From the NCBI GenBank assembly GCA_951802425.1, contig OX637795.1, positions 2,460,501-2,524,500 of the forward strand: 64,000 nt of DNA, given 5' to 3'. Position 1 is the stretch's first letter, and each line of letters opens with the position of its first letter. Shown piece after piece: positions 55,375-64,000 of the stretch. The notes below the pieces were generated by a model. That model was given only the letters and a program-made list of their open reading frames with translations. It was not told the DNA's origin and did not search any database. The stretch comes from Clavaria fumosa (taxonomy: Eukaryota; Basidiomycota; Agaricomycetes; Agaricales; Clavariaceae). The position numbers and the translations under genes are program-made.

Positions 55375-55502
55375 AATGCGAGGAGAGGTGATGTATCGGG
55401 TGTGGGGAGGAATGGGGAGACTTGGGGGAGGGCAAGGAGGGCAAGGACATTATATGTGTAGGTGCAGGAGGGAGAGTATGATGTCATTTGGGATTGCGAG
55501 AC

Positions 55503-55610
55503 ACGATGGATCGCGAGAGGCAGAGGTAGGCACGTGAGGACTTTGTTGGCCAAAGATGCGATGGATCGCAAGAGGAGAGGTGGGCACGTGAGGCTTTCGT
55601 TGGCCAAGAC
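55503..55610 (+). repeat. Two tandem copies of about 55 bp
   Basis: CGATGGATCGCGAGAGG..GGCACGTGAGGACTTTGTTGGCCAAAG is followed at 55559 by a close second copy. It lies just upstream of the cysteine-cluster gene and may affect its promoter. Confidence 0.7.
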
Positions 55611-55708
55611 AACGCGTTCTTGTCACACTCTTGTGACCGAACCCTCCCGACTTGCAATTTGTCACATGATGCGTGGTATTCCTTTTTGGCCTGCCATGAG
55701 TGAGGAAC

Positions 55709-55743
55709 TTTGATTCTAAGCATAGTGTTTATTCACTCACGCG
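55709..55743 (+). repeat. Direct repeat, left copy (GGAACTTTGATTCT..)
   Basis: GGAACTTTGATTCTAAGCAT followed by AGTGTTTATTCAC recurs at about 61349-61393, where about ten extra bases (AGAATATATC type) sit in the middle. The two copies bracket the split cysteine-cluster gene. Confidence 0.65.
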
Positions 55744-56416
55744 GCTTCCGCAACACCATCACTCCTTTCATCCTGAACAATGGATATCAACTTCTCCAAC
55801 CCTTTCAAATCTACCCTGACGTCGGCGATGATGGAAGGCGTAAAATTGTATGCGTGCTATCAGGGAATCGTGAACGATCAAGATGAGCAGGCGGCGTACG
55901 ACGCAACGAATCATGACGTGTGGGGTGAAGGAGAGAAATGGCTACAGAAAACCAAGGAACTCATGGTGGGCGATGACCCATCGCTATCGGTGATCGGTTA
56001 AATTATATATTTTTAACAGAACAAATCGGCCACCATCTGTGATTCGGCAAGATCTGTGGGATGCAAACCGGACACTGGCACCGACGACTTGACGGCTAAG
56101 ATAGAGGGCATGGTAAACGGGGTGATATCGAAGATGGAAGAAGTGAGGAAAAGGGCATCGGTATGGGAGGCAGGACGAGAGGAACGTGAAAAAGCGGCGC
56201 GGTTGGCGGAAGAGAAAGTGAGGGAGGAGAGAGAAGCTAGAGAGGCAGAAGAGAGGGCAAGGGGAGCGAGAGAGGCTATGGAGGCAGAGGAAAGGAGGAG
56301 GGAAGCGCTTCGCGAAATACAAGAAGAGACGGAAGCGGCAAGACTGGCGCAAGTGAGACCAAAGAGGGGGGATAGGCAATTGCCGGAGGCACAGGCAAAG
56401 GTACGGAATCCAATTG

Positions 56417-56584
56417 TTGTCCTTTTCAGGAAAGCTTATAAATTATAAAACACGTGACTAGTTCGAGATTCTGATTCTGAAATATCGGCAATGCGATTTC
56501 TTGACAATGACTGCCAGTGGGTCAATTAGCATGAAATTAAGCGCAAAATGATCGTGCAGACCAGCGCTACCCTGCAAAATTAGA
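56417..56584 (+). repeat. Left TIR of the DD34E element
   Basis: Ends inward at GCAGACCAGCGCTACCCTGC..AAATTAGA; inverted match of 60070-60230. Confidence 0.88.
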
Positions 56585-56690
56585 CCGATACTACAATAAG
56601 GGGTTTTTTTTTTTTGGGCAATTTCAACAGTCATGTCGCATCACGCACATCACGCGCATCACAGTTTGACTCTCGCTCAACCACCACACC

Positions 56691-57886
56691 ATGGTTGCAG
56701 GAAGCTCGTTGTCCCCAGACATCTGCCGGATAGTCATTCGGTTGTCAGCACTCCTTACTCGGGAACAAATTTCGACCTACACAGGGATCTCCATCGCTGC
56801 CGTTCACAATGTTCTCAACTATTTCGAGAAGTTCAAGACGGTCAAATCGGACGAGGGTGGGGAGGAGGAAGGCAGGGAGAGGCCGCGAGGACAGCTGAGA
56901 GATGTTGATATACAAGTATGTTATTACATTGATCATTCTATTTCTACACTAATTGGAGTACTAGTATCTCATGGAACGTGTTAACCGTTCCCCTGATTTG
57001 TACCTCGACGAGCTTCAAGAACTATTGGCCCGGGACTGTGGGGTCACAACCTCTCAAGCAACTATTTGGAGGAAGCTCAAACGGGCTGGTCTTACCAAAA
57101 AGAAAGTAGGTAGTCCATTCCTGAACTCGTTTTGTCTTTCTAATGTGCTGTTGTAATAATAGCTCTCCCGTGTTGCAGCGGAACGGTCTGAAGAAAAGCG
57201 GCTTAGCTACCTGGCCAGAATTGGCGAATATGATCTGGAGCAACTCGTTTTTGTAGATGAGAGTTCTGTCGACCGTCGGACATCCTATCGTGCACGCGCA
57301 TGGGCTCCACGGGGAACTAAAGCAAAGCACAAGGCGTTTTTTGTCCGTGGAAAGCGGTAGGTTGTTGTATTTTAACAATATTATCGGCTGATAAAATTTT
57401 ATTTGAAGTTTCTCAGTCCTCCCAGCACTCTCGTTGACCGGAGTTATTTACTGCGACATCATCGAAGGCTCCTTCCGCACCACCACATTTCACAAGTTCA
57501 TTGATGGCTTGCTGGACTTCATGCAGCCATTCCCAGCCCCCAACTCTGTGATAGTCATGGATAATTGTCGTATCCATAAGCACCTGGAGATCCAGAGGCT
57601 AATCCAACAACGGTAGGTCATTTTTTGCATTCTTTGCCTGTGGTTGCTAATAGTCTATCCTAGGGGAATGCGTTGCATCTTTTTACCGCCCTATTCGCCT
57701 GACCTGAACCCCATCGAACTCACCTTTTCCTTCATGAAGTACCACCTCCGCCGCAACGGCCACTACGTACGAATGGCAATGACGGAGATGGATGACATTG
57801 AGACGCACAGGGTGATCCTCGAGGCGCTTCATGCGGCCACCCCTGATCATGCGTTCAATTGGTACAGGTACTGTGGGTATGTGTAG
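56691..57886 (+). CDS. DD34E transposase, Tc1/mariner (IS630-like) superfamily, 328 aa
   Basis: Exons 56691-56915, 56965-57105, 57163-57356, 57409-57612, 57664-57886, all phases consistent, introns 49-57 bp with GTAKGT donors. The N-terminus has a helix-turn-helix ([21 protein letters not shown]), then a second DNA-binding part ([18 protein letters not shown]). Catalytic triad: Asp154 in VFVDESS, Asp238 in [11 protein letters not shown], Glu273 in [11 protein letters not shown]; 34 residues separate the last two, hence DD34[11 protein letters not shown] is the family signature. It would cut and rejoin the element at its TIRs into TA sites. The first ATG with a coding-like N-terminus is 56691. 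Intron-rich transposases of this kind occur in basidiomycetes. Confidence 0.92.
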
Positions 57887-58007
57887 CCTCATTTTTTTTC
57901 TTCTGCCTCATTACTTGTGCGTGTCGTTGTACTTTGTGTAATATAAAGTCGCCCGCTTTTCGCCCGCCCTCCCCCCACATTTTTCTTGCTCTGACCTGCC
58001 ATCCACC

Positions 58008-59970
58008 ATGGCGAAACAGGGCAAAAAGCTGCCCATAGAAACTCCAGGACCATGTAAACGATGCAGGCGGCGCAAAAAGAAGTGTATTTACTCTCCTGGC
58101 TCGTCGATTTGCAAGGATTGCAAGTCCAGCAAGCCAGAACATGCCTGCATCCCGGCTGACATGAGCAAGCGCCAACCATCACCTGCGCTTCCCACAGCAC
58201 CTCACTCCAAATCCACGCTCTGCCCGCCTGCCCCTCACGCTCACACTGAATCCAGCACTGCCCGAAAGCCTGGTCGTCCATCAAAAAAGAACAAACGTGC
58301 TTCTCAAGCCAAGCTTTCTATAATTCCTGAGGTTAGCTCTGACGATTCAGGCGGCACTCCAGGTGATTGACATTGTGGATATATTACACAATCCTAATTT
58401 ATTCTGCAGATATCATTGATGTCGAGACTGGGAGTGAAAGGGAGACTTTCGATATAAATGTTGGGGAGGACGAAGAGGAGGAGGAGGTTGAGGAAGAAGA
58501 GCTTGAAGAGGACAACGATGACGATGAGGACGACGACGACGATGACGAAGACGACGACGACGACGATGAGGATGATGAAGACGAGAGGGAGGGTGTGGGG
58601 GTGAGCAACAACAGCCCTGTTGCACCCCCTCCCTTGCAGAAGATCATCATCCCTCCTACTTCGAGACGACGGACTAAATCTAGGACCAGGGAACACGCCC
58701 CAGAGCCAGAGCCTGCATACGACCCCTCCGCCTGTGGTAAGTTGCTATAGTACTCTACATTTTACGCTGACTGACTCTCTTCAGCCTTCTCGGTCAACGC
58801 AGTGGTCTTACTCAAAGATGGTGTCAAGTCCCCCTTTGTCTTCTACTCATCAACAGCGTTTGAAGGACTTCGGAACAAAATTGCGGAGAAGCTGGACTGT
58901 TACTCCGTCAAACTGCAATACCGCCTGGAGAACGACAAGCCAAAGGAAGGATCGACGCTGATTCAGTCTGAGGAAGACTTCATCTACTTCATGGATCGTA
59001 TGCGGTCGCTCTCGGTTCCTCAAAAGACAGCGAATGGAAAGCCTTCCTCACGAGCAATCAAGCCGTTTCGTGTTATATTTGAAAATGCTAACAAGGCAGC
59101 AGATCAACCCAGCGACGGCAACAGCAAAAGAACTGGAAAGCGGGTAAGCGATATTCGACACTACAGACTCGTATCTAATCATTTTGTAGGCCAGTTCTAC
59201 CCCGCCGCATTCAGCAGTGAACAACGAGCCATCAGACAAACTTCAACTGAAAAAGGATGCTGTTATTGCGCAGCTCCTAGAGCGTTACCATTGCGAGCGG
59301 CATTCCACCGGGACCGTCACATACTATTGCTATTGCCCAAGCGGCACACTGTGCTACAGGCTTACTATGTCGGACATAAATTTCTGGGCCCTAGACGTGG
59401 TATGTTATCGTATTTCTACTGCTTATTATTTGAAATCACGCAGCCCAGCTTTCTAGGGAAACAAATACAACAATAATGGAGAAACCGGAGAAGCTGTTTC
59501 TTACCGTAGTCCGCGACACGAAACACCCCAAGTTGCCGCCGAGTACGCTTCCTTATGTGATAATCCCTGCTACCCATTATCCTTCAGGTCATCTGCCGCC
59601 TCCTACCCCTGCAATTATGCCTCCTACTCCCGCCGTTATGCCTCCTACTCCTGCCGTTACACCTCCTGCCGCTCCGAGTCCCTCCTCGCAAACACCATCT
59701 CCCTCGGTTTCATACCCTGAGATCATGCCATGGCTATCGAGCCTGAACACGCATGCACACCGAAGCAGCCCTCATATCAACTTTTCACTACTCAGCGAAC
59801 CGCTGCACAGGAACGGCTTCTTTCGTATAAATCAGCTGGCAAGTGACTTTATTTCGGTTGATAGATTGATGGAATTGCTTCAAGTAAACTACGGTACAGT
59901 GATTTTGCTTCTCCAATACGCTAAAGAGGATGTAGATACATGCCGGATGCAATCCAACATGCTCATGTAG
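58008..59970 (+). CDS. Passenger gene: Zn2Cys6-like, acidic, PB1-like protein (590 aa)
   Basis: Exons 58008-58362, 58410-58736, 58785-59143, 59190-59399, 59449-59970, all in phase. N-terminus MAKQGKKLPIETPG then CKRCRRRKKKC and ICKDCKSSKPEHAC, a Cys6 zinc cluster (CX2CX6CX8CX2CX8C) of fungal regulator type. A very acidic Asp/Glu run follows (about residues 130-165), then FSVNAVVLLKDGVKSPFVFY..LQYRLENDKP..SEEDFIYFMDRMRSL, which looks like a PB1/ubiquitin-like fold. A His/Cys segment (YHCERHSTGTVTYYCYCPSG), a Pro-rich repeat (PPTPAVMPPTPAV) and a C-terminal helical piece (NGFFRINQLASDFISVDRLM) complete it. It sits 121 bp after the transposase, between the TIRs. I cannot name it; a regulator or targeting partner of the transposase is possible. 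Confidence 0.85.
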
Positions 59971-60069
59971 GAGTAGGCCGTAGTACGCATGCAGAATCAT
60001 ACCAAATACATTGTGATCATGCCCGACAGCGAAACCACAAAAAATTAACATTAAAAACTTGACGTCGCT

Positions 60070-60230
60070 CTAATTTTGCAGGGTAGCGCTGGTCTGCGCG
60101 ATCATTTTGCGCTTAATTTCATGCTAATTGACCAAGTCGTTGTCGAGAAATCGCATTGCCGATATTTCAGAATCAGAATCTCGAACTAGTCACGTGTTTT
60201 ATAATTTATAAGCTTTCCTGAAAAGGACAA
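60070..60230 (-). repeat. Right TIR of the DD34E element
   Basis: Reverse complement of the left TIR, about seven bp shorter because of the internal indel. Confidence 0.88.
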
Positions 60231-60885
60231 TAATCTTGATGCGAAAGAGCTGAAATTTCTTGTACAATTGAAGTGTTCTCGATGCGCTGCCAGAGACGAG
60301 GTATGTGTCATTTGTCGAGACAACCGCACCTGCGAGCGATGCAAGGCAAACCGACAGTCTTGCAACCTGTCGAGCAGTCCCCGGGCGACAAAATACAGGG
60401 CCGTCGCGAAATCAGGTCAAGATAAGCCGACATCGAGAATCAGCGCGACCGCAAGGGATGTACCGATTGTCGTCGTCCCGGCGTATACGAGCCGTGCGTC
60501 GGGCTCTCGAGCGAGGGCGACAAATCCCCTCTCTGGAAAACGATCGAGATTTGCGCCTAACGATGACAATGCGGATGACAACGACAACGACGACAACTAC
60601 GACGATAACGATAACGACAACGACAACGACAGTGACAACAGGGACGGGGACATGACCAGCTTGGATGTTGCCATCCGTGCAATCGCGGCAGCAATCCGGA
60701 AAATGGAAAGGATCGTGGAGGCAGAAGAGGAGAAGCGGATGAAGGCGATGGAGGAAGTCATGTTACGAGAGAGGGAAAGGATGACAGCGTGGAAGGAGAG
60801 AAAAAATGCTCTTGCAGTTGCCGACAAAGCATTCCGAAGGATCGCAACAGCGTGGGACAACCATGCACGACAAACACAAACTTAA

Positions 60886-61995
60886 CTCTCGCCACCCCCT
60901 TCGCCTAGACTTGATGCCTCTGGACACTTAACTAAGTTGCTGTCTTGTATTTCATCCATGCATTCCCATTGACAGTTTCTTGACTTGTGGAGTGAGAAGG
61001 AACAGGCTTTGGCATGAATGGGCTGTTGTGCAAATCCTTATGAACCAGAAAAGTAATGAAAGGGACCCACAGACATGGTACACCACTTGCAGACAGCACA
61101 GAGGACAACCAAACACATGACAGCCAAGATTGAAGTTACAAACATCAGACAGTTCACAAAACATTGCCTGGCAACTACAATCGTCATTCTCCACTACACA
61201 TCTGCTCATTTCAACAAGCATCATCAGTGGTAGACAGAATACACCATAGGTTGGGTTGCACAGCAGTGACTTGTGAAGTCTTATGTAACATAGCACATGA
61301 CTTACATAATATGAGATTTGGAGACCTTGCAGGAGCAAGGTAATTAGTGGAACTTTGATTCTAGAATATATCTAAGCATAGTGTTTATTCACACTGGGGA
61401 ATAATGTTATCTCACTGTATGATGACAACAACTCTCTGCCACTGCCTTCCTAAGAGTTTGGTCAGGCATTGCCCAGCAGATCTTGGGAGCATTTAGTAGA
61501 AAGTCATTCAAATTGGATAGGGACATTTTGTTACTGACCCATCTGAGCCTAACAATTCAGATGCTACCATTGGGTGAAACAAGTGTAACTAATGTGACTT
61601 TCCACAAACTTGTAGTATAACCTGTAATTGGGTGCTACCAATTACCTGTTTTCAAAATAGCGAAGCAAAGGCAAACCTTGCCTAAATCAAAAAGATATTT
61701 TTCATGTCAAATTCAGTACAAGGTTGGACTAAAAATTAGGTCATCCTCAAATATTGAGACGGCTGGAGTGACATGAACCTGAAACTGATGGGAGAGCAGC
61801 ATCGCGCCGCTGACTGGCAGCGGATGGCAGCCTGGTGTAACCGTGTTCACGTCCCATTGACAACGAATGGTCGCACCGTAGAAAACCCTCTGAACGCCGT
61901 AGCGACATCACCGGATTTCTCATCCCACCCATGCAAACGTAGGGGCCGAATGGAGATACGAGACTGGGGCGCGCCTCGCATCAGGTCGTAATACA
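60886..61995. other. Intergenic, no gene supported
   Basis: Only short open frames without domains. It holds the right direct repeat (61349-61393) and the 3' flank of the GCP2 gene. Confidence 0.4.
61349..61393 (+). repeat. Direct repeat, right copy
   Basis: Partner of 55709-55743, same orientation, 5.6 kb apart. It may be the terminal repeat of an element that carries the split gene, or a duplicated promoter/terminator piece. Confidence 0.65.
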
Positions 61996-64000
61996 TCACA
62001 ATGCCGTTTTGACGCTGTTCAGCCGCAGGACGAGAGGAAGAAGCGACACGTTCTCGCTTGAGGCATAGAACTGGACACAGTCAAGATGCACCTTGCGACA
62101 AATCACAGTCAGATTCCACAACCAGCTGACATGAGCATCGCCCAATGTATGTGCGGTCATACCTTGAACCTAGCACGAGTTCGTCAACGAAAACACATGC
62201 GAGGCAAGCGACCAGAACGAACCAGTGGTTGAAATTGGTCTCAAACTTGCTCAGAAACTCCCATCGCTTTCCCATTCCCTGGTCGCCTTCCGGCGTATCC
62301 AACGCTGCTATCGCCTGGTTGGTGGATTTCGTGAACTGCGAAGTATACAGCGCAAAGGTCGAGCATGTAACAATCAGTCGCGAGTATGCCTACGGGAGAA
62401 ACATCTATCAGGTACCACAGATGAGTTGAGGGAAAAGGAAATCTAACACGGAGCAGCTTAGAGCTTGTCAGCATGCATTCCTTGAGACACGTGTCCAGAA
62501 AATCTACATGGTCTCGCAGGAGCTGATCGACTGTCATGACCTTAGCCAGCTTGGCCTCTAACGCCCGCCAGTTTGGCTCCAGAACTTCGAAGGTCGCGAA
62601 CGCTAGGATCTGCTGCACGAATGATAACATGCGCGCACGCAGCAAGAACACACGCAATCTCCAATTCTCAAACTCGGCATATTCAGGCATGCAGCGGCGC
62701 CAAGGGGTTGTTTTGTGCTCGGTCCACATAGCGGATAGCGACTGCTCAACGTGTCTTAGATGAAGGAGGAAGCGGAAGAGCAGTTGGTAAAGGAGAATGG
62801 TCTTGCGTGAGATCACGAGCGAAAGGGGGAATTTAACACTATAGTCGAGCGTGAGTGCATCAATAGCTGGGGATGTAGTTTTTCAGGAACCGGAATACCA
62901 CAAACTGGACAAATCCTACCCAACATTGGCTTTTTGTCTTCTTTCTCCTTTTCTTTCCTGTGCTCTTCACGGGACACTGCGTCATGTCCACCTTCTTTGT
63001 CATCACCTCCAATCACACCGCTGACGCTCACAACCTTTAACAACCACTCGTAGAGGCCACTCCCAGCCATCGTGACCTTGACATCCTCCCGAAACAAGGC
63101 ATCCTCCCCTTGGGAATCCGTGTTGAGGGCAAGTTCTAGAAGACTTTGCAGTTTGACTATGGACGCCGACTTCGCAGATTTGCGCAGCTCCGTGTGAGCA
63201 AGGTCGAGGAGATGAGTCAAGAAAAAGGATTGGGAGAGGAAGAAGTAGCGCTTGAGGGATCGCAGACGCGGAATCAGCTGCTGATCTTGGAGCAGCATTT
63301 GAAGCAGCGTCCTGTTAGCATATGTGTACGCATCTTCGATGGAATTGTAGAATCTTGCGGTCCTTTACATCAGTGAACCGTTCGGTAGAAACGGCGGGGA
63401 AGACATACTTTTCATCTTCCATGGATAAATCTTCTTCGCTTTGCTCTTGGTCGCGATGGATCTCAAGACCACATTCCCGAATGACGTTGAGGTACTTTCC
63501 TGCCAACAGCACCTTGTGTTTCCAACCTTCCAGTAATGGCGGTATACAAGCCCCGCCAGGTAATTGACCACCAACTGACCGAAGAGGTGGCACGCCAGCC
63601 TGATGTCGCTTCGAGCCGGTCAAAGTCGACCCATCTCGCAGCTGGCAAAAAAGTGTCAAGTGCCTGGAAATCTTGAGAGCGAGAGGATGAGAAGGCAGCG
63701 CACCATATAACGCCGCTCCCAATACTCATCCGTATAATCCACTTCCAAGATACCCCGGTTGATAAACTTGCTTTCCTTGACGCATAACTCCTCATAAGGG
63801 TCAACGAGCCTTCCCGTGGCAGTCCATGTCTTGAGCATTGCCACGTATGGCGCCCCCGCCGAGCGCAGAAGCGTGCCGTACAACCTGCGCGCCGTCGGGT
63901 CCCCGGACGTGCTTTGCATTCGCTCGTACACGATCGCCAACACCTCGCCTCCTTTGACGAGTATGCTGCCGCTCGCGACCCCTAGGTCCTTCTTGTTGAT
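61996..64000 (-). CDS. Gamma-tubulin complex component 2 (GCP2/Spc97), 3' part
   Basis: Partial: 5' end lies beyond the right edge. Exons read: 64000-63704, 63641-63409, 63353-62920, 62866-62448, 62389-62219, 62091-61996; all phases agree, introns 53-127 bp. The visible 549 residues include VLAIVYERMQSTSGDPTARR, GAPYVAMLKTWTATGRLVDP, VLLAGKYLNVIRECGLEI, LIPRLRSLKRYFFLSQSFFL, TPWRRCMPEYAEFENWRLRV, FEVLEPNWRALEAKLAK and VDFLDTCLKECMLTSSKLL, the GRIP1/GRIP2 core of Spc97/Spc98 proteins, ending SVKTAL. The protein nucleates microtubules at spindle pole bodies with gamma-tubulin and GCP3. The last intron (127 bp) is the least certain. Confidence 0.94.

Larger units (their letters stand above)
56417..60230 (+). 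mobile_element. Tc1/mariner-like TIR element with transposase and passenger gene
   Basis: Inverted ends start TTGTCCTTTTCAGGAAAGCT; arms 56417-56584 and 60070-60230 match over about 160 bp with a few differences, including a small indel near ACTGCCAGTGGG. The right flank begins TA and the left ends TG, read as a TA duplication with one later change. Inside are two complete plus-strand genes: a five-exon DD34E transposase and a five-exon passenger. Nothing in either is broken, so the element may be autonomous. Confidence 0.88.
55780..60885 (+). pseudogene. Cysteine-cluster/coiled-coil gene split by the DD34E element
   Basis: 5' part 55780-56416: MDINFSNPFKSTLTSAMMEG opens the protein; a very short possible intron (about 30 nt, 55994-56023, ATTTTTAACAG end) restores phase to NKSATICDSARSVGCKPD. 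A charged helix follows (about 56100-56340, Glu/Arg/Ala-rich, coiled-coil). 3' part 60233-60885: CSRCAARDEVCVICRDNRTC then ERCKANRQSC, a Zn2Cys6-like cluster, an Asp/Asn-rich run (60558-60650), and a second charged helix. Removing 56417-60232 (element plus one TA) joins both halves in frame. Family unknown; the layout suggests a DNA-binding protein or an old transposon-derived gene. As present it is disrupted. Confidence 0.7.

Noticed and set aside
58394..58696. Ser- or Val-rich minus frames opposite the acidic run of the passenger gene
   Set aside because: Antisense of GAC/GAG codons; no independent support.

Overview
The window looks like nuclear DNA of a filamentous basidiomycete fungus, probably an Agaricomycete. 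The evidence is 50-95 bp introns with GT..CTRAY..AG signals, fungal-type ferric reductase, 5-oxoprolinase and gamma-tubulin complex genes, chromodomain Ty3/Gypsy elements, and a DIRS-like tyrosine-recombinase retroelement with CCHC gag. No tRNA, rRNA or CRISPR array was recognised. The species cannot be named from the sequence alone.

Layout. (1) 0.5-1.4 kb: decayed class I glutamine amidotransferase. (2) 1.8-9.8 kb: a divergent pair of very long intronless genes (1444 and 1168 aa) sharing a 172-bp promoter. They are unlike every other gene here and are the best candidate for an undescribed, possibly bacterial-derived, two-gene module. (3) 11.5-12.4 kb: a small cysteine-rich secreted/membrane protein gene. 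(4) 12.6-17.3 kb: non-autonomous TIR elements, a decamer minisatellite and degenerate tandem repeats. (5) 17.3-22.9 kb: a decayed Gypsy chromovirus (A). (6) 23.7-34.2 kb: a Gypsy chromovirus (B) with an intact pol frame, whose gag is split by a 3.8-kb foldback element. (7) 34.4-36.7 kb: a seven-exon ferric reductase. (8) 37.0-39.6 kb: the C-terminal (HyuB) half of 5-oxoprolinase plus a relic of a second copy. (9) 39.7-55.4 kb: a DIRS-like element split by about 10 kb of later insertions, namely 4 kb of GC-rich triplet-phase repeats that are themselves split by a young Gypsy element (C). (10) 55.8-60.9 kb: a cysteine-cluster/coiled-coil gene split by a 3.8-kb Tc1/mariner-like element carrying a DD34E transposase and a five-exon passenger gene. 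(11) 62.0-64.0 kb: the 3' part of a GCP2/Spc97 gene, running off the right edge.

The history is one of nested insertion. Target-site duplications and reading frames show the order: foldback into Gypsy B; Gypsy C into the GC-rich insertion, which lies in the DIRS element beside 5-oxoprolinase; DD34E element into the cysteine-cluster gene. Old copies carry C-to-T nonsense changes, several of them CGA to TGA, consistent with decay of methylated CpG. Exon boundaries were read by eye from splice signals, phase and family similarity. No search or alignment was run.
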